Shown one piece after another: positions 22,189-33,160 of a DNA stretch of 53,318 nucleotides. The notes beneath the pieces are model-generated. The model was not told where the DNA came from, did not search any database, and worked only from the letters and a program-made list of their open reading frames with translations. The stretch is from positions 1 to 53,318 of the forward strand of contig RBZT01000593.1 in assembly GCA_003693705.1 (NCBI GenBank), written 5' to 3'. The translations under genes were made by a program, and so were the position numbers. Origin of the DNA: Polymyxa betae. Its lineage: Eukaryota; Endomyxa; Phytomyxea; Plasmodiophorida; Plasmodiophoridae. Position 1 is the first letter of the stretch. The number at the start of each line of letters is the position of its first letter.

Positions 22189-22708
22189 TGCCGGCTTTGT
22201 ATTGATTTGTTATATTCAGGTAAGCCAATATATATCGTAGACCAGCGCAATGAAGATAACAGACAATAAACTAAACTGTCTCAAGAGAACTAAACAACAC
22301 AGCTAGCATAATTTTGCTAGCAAATTGATAAGTAAAAGTATAATTTTCTCCATGACGGCTGTAGATGGTCAGTAGATCTGCTAACCTTTTGGGATTCTCA
22401 CTTTCTTCTGTTCTACACCCGTTCTATCGGCCGGTACACCCGGAAGATACAGTTCTACGGTATACTAATAGTAACAAACTCGCAGCATTTTTGGGTTTTA
22501 ATTTGACTATAGGACCAGGCTGACGGATAATTACGAGTGAACGTAATTCCATATTTACTGAATGAAGAAGGAGAGCCAACTTTCTATGTCAATTGGATTC
22601 ACTACCGTAGGAGTTATTAATAAAATGCGCACTTGATAAAAAATTTATAATCGTTTACAATCAATTCCAGCTTATTGAAGGTTTCGAATCCGTTCAAAAG
22701 TTTGCTGC
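22189..22708. other. Intergenic, no gene seen
   Basis: No ORF, tRNA-like fold or repeat could be supported in these 520 bp. It holds the TIM21 3' end and the promoter of the GYF gene. Confidence 0.5.
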
Positions 22709-24446
22709 ATGGCCCAATCGTGGTTCTACGTCGATGATAGTGGCATCGTTCAGGGGCCATTTGCTTTTTCCCAGATGGCAGATTGGTATGCGTTAGGCTG
22801 GTTGAGGAAGGATCTCCTGGTCAGACGTGAATCGAAAGTTGTATTCAAACCGTTACATACAATTCGACCCGTTCCTGAATTCACAAAAGTCGAAGCGGTT
22901 GCATTCGATAAAACCAGGAATGCAGAGAAAGCACAACCCAAACAACCATTGTGGTATTATATTGATGCTGAAGGTGCTTCTGGTTTTTGTCTTGATGGCC
23001 TTTCTGCGATCTGAGATTATATAGGGAATGAACAAGGCCCATTTGATCTATCAATGATGGGTGCTTGGTACCAGGCTCACTATTTTACAGATGATGTTAT
23101 GGTCCGTCCACATCACGAAAAGGTAAGAAACTGCATCCTCGCCGATGTTCTTGATAGAACCATAAACGAATGGTTTAGGGATTTGCTCAGCTTAGAGAGT
23201 ATAAGAAATTATTTACCGAAGCCGCTGAATCTTCTGGAATTACAGAGGAGCACGACGGTGAGAAACCGAATCATGAATTTGATGTCGAGGATCAGCTCGA
23301 AGCGCTCGATCCGAAAGATGATAAAGTTCGAAGAGAATTCTTGGAATTGTTTGTTTTCTGACAGTGAGTGATCAGGACGTGACGATGTGGTATTACATCG
23401 ACGATAATACAGATGTTCAAGGACCCTTTCCTGCTGATCAGATGATTATTTGGGCTAAGCTCGGTTATCTTCATAAGAAAGTTAAAGTATGCCGATCTTC
23501 ATTCTAATGCTTCTTCAACTCCTTAATTGTGCCTGTTATAGGTTAAGATGAGTGGAGATAGCCATTTCAAACGAATCGGAGACGACTTTATGACAACATT
23601 CAGCAGAAAACCTGAACCTGAAGAGCTTGAATCGACCTTAGACGAAACACAAGAAAAGGAACAAGCTGTCGAGGAAGATGATTCACAATTCTTTTGGTTT
23701 TATCTTGATGACTCTGGTAAAGAACAAGGCCCATTTTCTTCCAAGCAAATGACAGCCTGGTATGATAACAATTTAATCAGTCCAGGTATGAATGTTTGCT
23801 GAATCTGTCGCTGCCGTGTCATTAATTTCTCAAAGCTGTCCATATTCGAAGCAGTAAGGGAGAGTCATTCTGTCTCTTTGCAAATCGTGTACCGTGTCCT
23901 GGCTGGGCAAGACATCGTCGTCCTGCTCCAATTGAATGGGATCTTCAGACTCCAGTACATCCTTTAGATTCGTGGTTCTATGTTGATACTGCTGGCCAAG
24001 AACAAGGTCTGCTAATCGTTCGATTATCATGCCTTGTGACTAATCTCGGTGCAGGGCCTTTCTCTACGGCTCGAATGAGATCATGGCTGAAGCAAGGTTT
24101 GTTGCCAAAGGACTTACGGATTCGCCATTGCACCACTCCCGAATTTACCTCAATCGACGCTATCCCTGAGCTATCTGCGCCTGATCAAGATACAGTTGAA
24201 ATTCAACGGGCAGGTTTTATATCGAGAGGGAAAAGATTTAGAGTCCAGGAGAATGAAAGGTTTGATAGTTGGTTTGATATGTTGCATTCTGCTTGACATG
24301 GCAATAGTTATTGGGAGTCAAAAGGTGTTCCTGAAGATTCTGCTGGACGTCAAATGGCACATTATTTCGATGTGGATGCATGGCAAGAAGAAAGGAATCA
24401 GGAGCTTGCTAAACAAGCTAGAAGGAAGTCGAAGAGAAAGAAATAA
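22709..24446 (+). CDS. Protein with five GYF domains
   Basis: GYF domains bind proline-rich ligands, often in splicing, translation repression or decay factors. Five units are visible: SWFYVDDSGIVQGPF (22718), LWYYIDAEGNEQGPF (intron inside, about 22960), MWYYIDDNTDVQGPF (23384), FWFYLDDSGKEQGPF (23690) and SWFYVDTAGQEQGPF (intron inside, about 23970). Each is followed by M..W...G[YWL]. Acidic linkers separate them. The tail carries SYWESKGVPEDSAGRQMAHY and a basic C-terminus (RRKSKRKK), ending at TAA 24444-24446. The tail motif looks conserved, but I cannot name its family. About seven short introns split the gene, two of them within the GPF-containing blocks. The start at ATG 22709 lies two residues before the first domain. 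Confidence 0.8.
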
Positions 24447-24590
24447 TATAAATATGAAGTTTGATCCAACCAGTCCGAAAAAAATTTAAACTCATTATTG
24501 CGCAGCGGATTGCGCAAACATCAATTCTTATCAGTTTTTCGAATTCGTAATTATCTGTTGAAGTTTGACAAAATTGAACCTGACTGTTAC

Positions 24591-25055
24591 ATGGTGGAGC
24601 ATACTCAATCAACGCTCTTTAAATCTAAGATAGATCAACATGTACAAGAAAAATCATTGAAAATTCACAACAAAAGAAAGTCCAAATCTAAAGCAGATAT
24701 TCAAAAAGTGGAACAGAAATCCGACAATGATTCTACTAAAGTTGAGCATCATCCAGCATTAGATTATCTTTCATTATGGAATGCGGATCGCTCTGCCTGG
24801 AAATTCTCTAAAGCTAAGCAAATATGGCTTTTGAAACACATGCTTGATAGGTACAAATTGCCCAAATCTTCATTTAAGATAATGCTGTCTTATGTGTCTG
24901 GGCTGAGCGGATCTGCTAAATCTATCACTATTGAACGATTGAAAAGAGTGCTTGATGAGACGGTAAACGACGAGCACCAGAAGAAAGCTTTAAAAAGACG
25001 TCAAAAACGAGCGAAATGTCTACTGGAAATTCTGGAACAAGAGTCCAGTAAATAG
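24591..25055 (+). CDS. WKF-domain protein (C7orf50-like)
   Basis: A single exon of about 154 codons starts at ATG 24591 and ends at TAG 25053-25055. The N-terminal half is Lys-rich. The second half carries the WKF block: ALDYLSLWNADRSAWKFSKA, then QIWLLKHMLDRYKLPKSSF, LSYVSGLSGSAKSITIERLK and a basic end (KRRQKRAK). The spacing WKF..WLL..M.D..K.P...F......GL.G.A.. matches the domain of human C7orf50, which localises to nucleoli. A ribosome-biogenesis role would be inference. It lies 145 bp downstream of the GYF gene on the same strand. Confidence 0.82.
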   Translation: MVEHTQSTLFKSKIDQHVQEKSLKIHNKRKSKSKADIQKVEQKSDNDSTKVEHHPALDYLSLWNADRSAWKFSKAKQIWLLKHMLDRYKLPKSSFKIMLSYVSGLSGSAKSITIERLKRVLDETVNDEHQKKALKRRQKRAKCLLEILEQESSK

Positions 25056-25360
25056 CGATATCCAAGAATCCAGCGAAGATTAGCGTTCTTCTCAATACAA
25101 GGTCTAAGTCAGCCAATCCTGCTTTAATTGAATACTCCTATAAACGAAGTTTGAATTTCGAAGGCATCTTCCAAAGATTATGGTACTACGATTGCAGAAT
25201 ACAACATCAGAAGATTGATAGAGAATACAACAACATTAGGAGACACTTGTAACGGCAGATGTGGCTGCAGCCGTCCAATGCGACTCTGTAGAGCATCCTT
25301 CTAATATTGAGGGTCTCTTCCTTTCATCACACAATGCAAATCAACAGCCAGTATTAGATA
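25056..25360. other. Short intergenic spacer
   Basis: About 305 bp between the WKF gene and the Sel1-repeat gene. Only short open frames occur, and no element was recognised. Confidence 0.5.
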
Positions 25361-28328
25361 ATGTCATCGGCAAATGGGCACGCTTCCGTTCGGCAGCTGT
25401 TGCTGAACGAGGAGGATACCAATCACTTATTCAGAAAAGGGAAAATTTTGTCGGAGAGGACGGGCGATCCGGTCAGGCGAGAAAAGGCTATTCATCTCTA
25501 TGAGCAAATAATAATGTACTCCTCGCTCTTGACAGATGCTCAAAGAGAGGTAATATTGACTGATCAAATTCTTTATGTTAAGAGGCTCAGCTGAACTGAG
25601 CTTTAGGAATTTACTAAAGCTGGAGGTGGAAAAGTTTTATACTGCCTCTGTACAATTGGGCCCCATGCGTTTGACAAAAATGGATTGCTTAACATGAGGT
25701 TTTTTTGAAAGCGATGTTTTAAGGTTGATTTACAAGATATTTTAGGATGGGCGCTGATAATCGTGGAAAGCATTGTGATTGTGTTTGTACACAATGCAGT
25801 GCAAGAAGAGGATCAGAACATGCACAGTTCTTGGTTGGTGTCATGTACTCTCAAGGGTTTGGCGCTGTCAAGAACATGAACCAAGCTTTTCACTGGTTTA
25901 GTCAAGCTGCCAATAAGGATTGCCTGCCAGCAATGTTCGCGTTAGGATATATGTACGATAACGGTCTTGGGGTGCGACAGAATTACGATGAAGCCATGCT
26001 TTGGTATACGCGCGCAGCAAACAATGGTTATGCAGCTGCCAAATTTCAACTTGGCTGTATGTACGAAATGGGACTAGGGGTTCAAGCTAATTTCCCGACT
26101 GCACTCGATCTTTGGACCGAAGCTGCCCAAGCCAAATATTTACCTGCTATGCTTCGTCTTGCCTATGTTTTCAAACATGGAGAAGGAGTCGAACAAAATT
26201 TGGCTGAAGCGGCCATACTCTACAAACATGCTGCTAAAATGGGTGACGCTGCAGCTCAAACTACTGTCGGCTTTATGTATGAACAGGGTCAAGGTTTCAA
26301 GCAAGACTACAGGAGAGCGTTGAAATGGTATACCAGAGCAGCGGAAGCTGGTGACCTAACCGCCCAGGCAAATCTTGCAAGCATGTATGAGCGAGGCTGT
26401 GGAGTGGAAAGGGATCTGGAGAAAGCTCTGTATTGGTTTGAATTAGCTGCACAACAGAACGATGCTCCTGCTCAACTTATACTGGGAACGATGTATGAAA
26501 GGATCGAGGTAATGGATTCCAAACAATGAGAAGTTTTTGATACTGATTACCCCCAAGGACTATTTTCGAGCTTTCGCATGGTATGAACATGCAGCTGAAC
26601 AGGGCAATCCTGAGGCTCAACGCCGAGTGGCTGACATGCTGATTCGTGGTCGCGGCGTAGATAAGGATATTAGTCGGGCAATCTTTTGGTATGAGCACGC
26701 TGCTGAGGGAGAAGATGTCGAATCGATCATCCGACTAGGATGCATCTATGATGAAGGCAAACTCACTCGGAGAGATTCGGAAAAAGCTTTTCATTATTTT
26801 GAAAATGGGGCTGCATTGCTTGACCCATACTGTCAGTTCCGTACTGGAAAAATGCTTGAAACTGGCAGAGGAGTTCGCCAAAATTCTAAAGATGCATTAC
26901 ATTATTATCGGCTAGCAGCAGAGGCGCAAGAACCTGAGGTAAACAAACCAGTTGTTGCTTATGGCACGATTGAAACTTTAAACCGTAAAATAGGCATTAC
27001 TTGCATTGGGTCGTATTTTTGAAGAGGGACAGATTTTGCCAGAAGACTTCAGTCGTGCCATTGAACTTTTCAAGGCATCTGCCGAAAAGGACTTGTCTGA
27101 TGCCAATGCTGCACTAGCGTCGATGTACTTGAAAGGCAAAGGTGTGTCAAAGGACATCCCAAAAGCGGTTGAATTGCTGGAGAAAGCTTCTGCTGCAGGC
27201 TGTCCCGATGCAGACTACACTCTTGGCTTTCTTTACAAGAATGGTGCAGCTGGATTGGCAGTCGATCTTGAAAAGAGTGTTAAGCATTTCATGATGGCAG
27301 CTAAAGTTGGAGATGACAGGTCTCAATATAGTCTTGGCTGTATGTACAAGAAAGGCTTTGGAGTTATACAAAGCTCTGAAAATGCCGCACATTGGTTCAA
27401 AAAGTCGGCTAAAGCTGGTGATGACAGAGCACAAGCGTCTCTGGGTCGGCTGTATGAAACAGGAAAAGGGGTTGCTATTGATTACAAAAAGGCAATGATG
27501 TGGTACGAAAAGGCAGCTTCTAATGGAAATGTCAAAAGCATGGTTAGCCTCGGAGCTTTATACGAAAAAGGTTTAGGCGCCCGAGTTGATCTGGAAGCAG
27601 CTGCGAAGTGTTACGGTCAAGCAGCCGCTGCTGGATGGGCTGAGGGACAATGTGCTCTAGGTGTCATGTACGACCATGGTCGTGGTGTCAAACAGTCTTA
27701 TAAGAAAGCGTACAATCTCTACCTGACTGCTGCCCAGCAACAGTATCCCAAAGCCATGTTCTATCTAGCTTACATGCTGCAGTACGGTCAAGGCGTTGAA
27801 GTTAACCCGCAAGAAGCGATGAAATGGTACAAAATGGCAGCGGAAGCCAATGATACTGATGCTGCCTTCCATCTTGGAAAATTATGTGAATCTGGAGTGC
27901 TGCCAGCGGTATCGGGTCAAGCTCAAAAGTGGTATATGCAGGCAGCCCAAGCAGGTCATACCGGTGCCATTGATAAGCTAAAAGAATTGGGCATTTCTGT
28001 TCCTGTCAAACGAAAAGAATTCACTAAGGATTCCAAAGAGAAATTCCAAATGCAAAGCGCTGCATCAGTATCATACCATCTCAGAGGTCGCCACAGTTTC
28101 GATGATGACAATGAGCTGCTTAAAGTCCAAAATCATCCACAGCCTGAGAGGCCCATGCCAGAAGAGCCACGCCCAAAGCCTACTCTAAAGTCAGTAGATG
28201 ATCTCGGGCCCGTTGCACCCGTAAATTTAGGGGCAGTGACATCAACTAGACATCCGATTAGTGGTAATCTTGTAGGGAGAATGAAATCTCTGTGGGGAGA
28301 TAATTGGCAAAACCCCAATATTAATTAA
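25361..28328 (+). CDS. Long Sel1-like repeat protein
   Basis: ATG 25361 opens exon 1 (VRQLLLNEEDTNHLFRKGK). A 57-nt intron (25550-25606) and a second intron lead into an almost unbroken run of Sel1 repeats from about 25800 to 27960. Each is about 36 residues, for example AMFALGYMYDNGLGVRQNYD and AQYSLGCMYKKGFG-type blocks, with the signature A...LG.MYE.G.GV..D...A..WY..AA. I estimate about 20 repeats. Two more introns lie near 26509 and 26940. The C-terminal tail (residues after ELGISVPVKRKEF) is polar and Pro-rich and ends GDNWQNPNIN-like at 28328. Sel1 arrays act as adaptor scaffolds in ER-associated degradation or chitin-synthase control. No signal peptide or HRD-type membrane anchor is visible, so a cytosolic scaffold is more likely. 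Confidence 0.85.
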
Positions 28329-28385
28329 ACCATACTGTAGATAATAGATACATTTGCTTGCAAACATAAAATATCATTTCTCGAA

Positions 28386-28770
28386 ATGTTTCTAGCCAAG
28401 TTCTTCACCGAGAAAAACGCTGAGAGCAAATTGCAACAAGCCAGCGTCAATAAGGCCAGCTTCCACTTCACCCCTGAGCCAAAGGTTTCAAGGTATTAAT
28501 CGTTAAAAGATTATCCCATGTTAAGGAATGTGAATCAGGACAGTTCAGAATTTGATTGCTAGTTGAAACGAAAAACTAGCACCAGGTTTTAGGCAAAATT
28601 ATATGTCAATTTTAAGACTGTTGAATATTATGGGAAGACAGACGCCCAAAGTAGAATCGACTATTTATCAGTAAAGTGAGCACGCCTGCCAATGGAGAAA
28701 TCACCGAGGGGTGTCGCTCGGGGTTTGAAGACAAGATCATTTTCATTGGCAAGATGAAGCAAGCAAATAA
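28386..28770 (+). CDS. Possible small spliced gene
   Basis: ATG 28386 opens a 37-codon ORF (FTEKNAESKLQQASVNKASF) that could splice at an AAG/GTTTCA or AAG/GTATTA donor. Downstream, two protein-like stretches (KLYVNFKTVEYYGKTDAQSR; GEITEGCRSGFEDKIIFIGK) end at 28771. Phases are consistent for some joins but not all. No family is recognised. It fills the gap between the Sel1 gene and the CAP-H stop. Confidence 0.3.
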
Positions 28771-28868
28771 AATATAACTGAACGGACATGGCTCCTCGGG
28801 AAGATTCAGGAACAGGTCTGCATAATCACTGAATTTCGTCGCCTCTCAGAAACAAGGAGAAATCCGCC

Positions 28869-31550
28869 TTACACAGATTGAATCATTTGCTTGAAAGACG
28901 GCCATTCAGTTTGGGACTCAGACTGGACCTCAGTTTGTTCTGTATCAGGACCAGAAGAATCTGAATTTTGTTCGTGTTCAATTGGTAGCGGAGGGGAATT
29001 TTGTGTTTTCTCCGATAAAGTTGACCATAAGCACAGCTTAACTGCCTAACAAAAACTCTATTGACTAATTGTCATAGCCTTTGATAGAATACGTTTACCT
29101 TTATATCAACCTTCTTTACAGACTTGGCGAAATCCAGTTCAATTTTCTCAGCAGTTGTAGGCTGAGCCACGAAATTAAACTCAGACGTGAAGAGACCTCC
29201 ATCCTGAGTACACTGTTTAGCTAGGCAAACGACGAATATACAGAACCCAACATCATCATTATCTTGGCAAATATTGGGGACCAATCCGTCGTCATCTTCG
29301 TCGTCGAATTCTTGGTTAAAAATGACGAAATTCGTCGGGCCATCATCCCCATGGCCCCCAAACCCGAAGTTAGAATCCATATTCCCATTGGCAGATATAG
29401 TCTTGTTTACAGGACGTAAGAAGTTGGGACGGTGAAACAGCCTAATGAAGTCTAACGATAAAGATATCGTATCCGAAACAGTTTACCTAAAAAGCACCGA
29501 ATGGCTAATATGCAAATCAGTTGGGAGGAGATGGTTTAAAGTAGAAGATTTCTTATAAGAAGCCTTTGATAACAGATTAGACGCTCGGGGAGGATCTGCC
29601 AAGTCGGATTCTGGAATATGAGGACCCCTAAAGGAAGACTTCCATGATGAGAATGACAACCATACTGATTAAAACCGGACCTGAAGTCGATCTCGTGAGA
29701 AATTCGAGCTCTTTTCAACTTCGATCTGAGCACCTCCATGTCAGATTCCTATGATGAATATTAGAGCAATTTGAAGAATTGACGAGTAACAACTCATTAC
29801 TTGATTGCAAACATTCTGTTGCGATTCTCCTTTGAATCTCCAGTGGGATGTTCCAATACCAGGGCCAGCCCAATTTTTATTCAGATGCAAATGCGGCATA
29901 TTCAAACCATTTTCTTCAGAGAATATAGCAGTAGTTCTTCGAGAGCCCGCAGGCGAGAATAACCCATCTTCGGTGGAAGTCACGTCATTCACATTGCTCT
30001 GATCTGTGTCCAAGGACTCAGCTAAAAACGGACCACAACATTGAATGTAACGAACCGATGATCTCACAGGATTCTGATTCGACACTGTCACCGAGTCCTT
30101 CATGGTTATCATGGCTGTCATGAACAGGGGAAGGATCTGCCGAAAATCAGTATTTCAATGCTTATAACCAAACCAATGGAGACTTCACCAGCATGGTCAA
30201 ACATATCGGCGTTGTTGCTTTCAAGATTGTAAGGATGTCCTCCATCATCGTCATCATCATCTTCATCAACATCATAGTGATCTGGGACTTGATGTGACTC
30301 CTCACAATCGTTTTCCTAAAGCAGCAGTTATTAACAAATCACACAAAGGAAAAAATATTGTGGGAACTTCAGCGAATGTATCAGCCATCTGTTCTGGAAC
30401 GCTTTCGTCAAGGTTGACTTGGATTTCTTCCTCGTTCAACGCAGCTCTCAATCGTGATGTTAAGGGTGAAATTTGAAAGTCGGAATTGTAAACATTAGAC
30501 CAAAGTTGCAGAAAACTTGGAGGAATTTCAATGCGAATGGTCTCAGAATTCTCCTCCTAAATTTTGTGAGAAATCAGTTTGAAGAAAGTTTAGCGACATC
30601 AGCAGAAATTACAGAGGTTTCCATTGCCATATCGGCAGAAAAGTCGAACACAATATGACACCTTTGTCCAACGTTTAACTGATTCATCAAAAGACCTTTA
30701 GCGCCGCCTTCATCAAATGATGAAGCAGTCCGTTGGAACATGGGATCGACTTCAAATAAAAGTTCAGATAATGGAACAGCTAAAGCGGCAGGGCGCAACT
30801 CCAAATGACAATTTAGCTGATTTTGGCGATTACGCTGTCGAGGACGGTTTGCGTTGGCCGACGATGGCTTCGCCGTTTGATCCTCTTCATCATCTATCTC
30901 TATAGATATAAATGATGGCAGAAAACGAACGGTGATACGGTGATACCAATGTGTTGTTCTTCCACCTCGCTACCATTCTGATCTGTTCTGTTTAAACCTC
31001 CGAGAACCTACATTATATAAATAGATTGAGCCAAGGTAAAGTTTTTAGATTTAATCACCTTGAACATGTCATGGTGGACAGAGTCGACTCGATAAGAGTA
31101 TATCTTGACAGACGCGTCTAATGTACAACTAGATTATTATTTAGGGAGATTCTTCAAGAGCTAAAGCAGTCAGGATATACCTGGCTTTCTGGAAATTAGT
31201 GTTCGCTCCTGTATTTCCAATAACATCATCAATATGATCAATCAATGATAAATCCCATGTATTCTGGCGATTGATCTTGTTCTCAGCCGATAACTTAATA
31301 CATTTGTCATATATCTCCAAAATGTTTTTGTCTGGCTCAGCATGAGAAACAGCTCCCGATAGCCTCAATACACAGTCAATATCATTAATGTGTATATTAG
31401 AGAAAGCAAGTACCTCCTACGAGCGGTGGGCGTATGAGAGAGACGCCGCTTCTCTCTCTGTGCCCTGAGATGCTCTCTTTCAGCTTCATCGTCATTGCCA
31501 GGAACTTCCTGGATAATGGCAAATCCCTTGCTAAGACGTCTACTACTCAT
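28869..31550 (-). CDS. NCAPH: Condensin complex subunit 2 (CAP-H, kleisin)
   Basis: CAP-H is the kleisin that bridges the SMC2-SMC4 heads of condensin in mitotic chromosomes. It starts at ATG 31548-31550 with a basic Ser/Arg N-terminus and then a conserved helix (NTWDLSLIDHIDDVIGNTGA). The block ASCTLDASVKIYSYRVDSVH follows, then VLGGLNR. The hallmark DPMFQRTASSFDEGGAKGLL is encoded near 30760-30700, then CHIVFDFSADM. A long acidic middle follows (ESNDVNDVTS-type, DDEDDD). The C-terminal winged-helix region is recognised from FAKSVKKVDIK joined across an intron to AVKLCLWSTL. The stop is TAA 28869-28871. Many short introns are present. Block order equals that of the barren/CAP-H family. Confidence 0.9.
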
Positions 31551-31732
31551 CGTAATACAGAGAGAGACGAAAACAATGATAGATGGAAATACTGCAATGA
31601 GCAGTGAAGGTCGAAGGGGGCTACGCCATTACCATCATCCTTGTTTTATAAAGCCCGCGAATTTCACGACATGGCCGTTTGGAGCGTGTGAATCCATAAG
31701 CGTCATACTGACACAATCACTTTTCGTATTTA

Positions 31733-32513
31733 TTAGGTTTCATGTTTAACATGAGCGCCATATGAGATGACAGGAAGCAGCGATGGATTCAGTTGAATCT
31801 CGCGGCCGATTGTAAGGCCTCGGACACCAATCTGAAACTGAATCCAAATGAAGGTCGCGAGTCCTGAAAGTATATGCCAAAACGAGTGAAAATGCATAGG
31901 TTGAACATAAGGACAGAAGAATATGTCCAAGAGCCAAAAAAATATTCTAGTAAAGGCTCAGTTACGTTGCTGATTGAAGAATGTCGAGTCATTACCCACT
32001 AAAATATAGAACATAGGAAGCTGTAAATAATGTTGCACATAATCGATATGATCCAGGAAGGCGCCAGAGTTTTTGCGATATTTGGAATGATTTCAATGTG
32101 ACATAGGTTGTTTGACATATAAATGTTGTAATAAAGAACCAATAATGATCTGTAAATAAATATATAATGGTCGTAATTGATGCCATGGTAATTAATAAAC
32201 CAGATAGATATCGATATTGATTGTGCTTGTTCCTCTCTATTAACATATAGATACAGATAAAATTCACAAATATCATTGGAAGTTCATCGAGCATTTGGGC
32301 TGAACGCCTCAATGTTCCATGGAATAAGGTTGAACCAATCCCAACCGTTGTATAGGCTAGAAACACCAAGAGAAATCGTCTGTCAGTGTTGCAATTACGC
32401 CAATATGCTGAAACTCCTATCAGGCCAAATATAATGATAGGAATGGATGATAGAGCATTGAATGTTTCAGCAAGAAATCTGCTATTGACGTAGTTAGGTT
32501 CACACCAATCCAT
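31733..32513 (-). CDS. ACER: Alkaline ceramidase
   Basis: A seven-helix ER/Golgi hydrolase that cleaves ceramide to sphingosine and fatty acid. Two exons are joined by a 50-nt intron (donor near 31994, acceptor CTTTACTAG). The start gives MDWCEPNYVNSRFLAETFNA, the family's WCEPNY and E.FN blocks. GIGSTLFHGTLRRSAQMLDE carries the metal-binding His and the Asp in DELPM. Exon 2 gives GIFFWLLDIFFCP and MHFHSFWHILSGL, with the two metal-binding His of HxFWH. The protein is about 240 residues, slightly short for the family. Hydrophobic helices are evident throughout. All zinc ligands known for the CREST superfamily are present, so it is likely active. Confidence 0.92.
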
Positions 32514-32893
32514 GGTTGTATCTACAGGGCCCCCTGGAAGTCATTAGATATCAATTGATGTGACGTTGCAATTGACTAACAGAAGGGATCAAATCGATTC
32601 TGATCATGTTCGGGCATGACTGATCTAAAATATAAGAATTGATAAACGTGGTTATGTAATGAGAGTCACATTTAGTCAAGAGGCCACTTTCAAGCCAACC
32701 AACTTATCAAGTCACGTGTTTCACTTCTTGATTTAAAAATCACCCAATGAGGCGACTTGTCGGATGAATTGTACAGTGTGCATTATGGGAAATTTGAAAT
32801 TATTTTTAAATTACAGTATATTGCAGTTGTCAAGCCCAAGAGTCCATGCGTCCTGCGTGATTTCGCCCAATTGCAATCCCAGGATTTATAAGA
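32514..32893. other. Intergenic, nothing recognised
   Basis: AT-rich DNA upstream of the ceramidase start. It contains only short frames and no repeat or RNA gene that I can support. Confidence 0.45.
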
Positions 32894-33097
32894 TCATGGA
32901 GTTGATGAAGAGATCCTGATTATTGAATGGTGCACATATCTGAATGCCAATGCAACTATGAAAACAATGACACAGAACCCAAGAAAAACAACGGAAGATT
33001 TTTGTAATTGGAAGCGAGGCTGCGTTTTGTATTGGTTGTTGGATGTTGCGGTCTGTTGTAGTTGTGTTGTTAGACCCAGAGACCGAAAGGCAGACAA
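32894..33097 (-). CDS. Possible small tail-anchored protein (Sec61-beta-like?)
   Basis: A 67-codon open frame ends at TGA 32894-32896. It encodes a Gln/Thr/Asn-rich N-terminus and one hydrophobic helix near the C-terminus (SSVVFLGFCVIVFIVALAFR) followed by YVHHSI. This arrangement recalls Sec61-beta or another tail-anchored protein. The frame has no ATG here (first codon TTG), so an upstream exon would be needed. A second overlapping frame is also open. It may be spurious. Confidence 0.25.
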   Translation of the reverse strand: MSAFRSLGLTTQLQQTATSNNQYKTQPRFQLQKSSVVFLGFCVIVFIVALAFRYVHHSIIRISSSTP

Positions 33098-33160
33098 CAG
33101 AAACTGAGTGATTACTGTATAGTAGTGTCACTGTGAATAGAACATGTACTGGTATTTGTC

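Noticed and set aside
32886-33131. Alternative 81-codon frame over the small tail-anchored ORF
   Set aside because: No ATG and no coherent hydrophobic anchor; the other frame is the better candidate.
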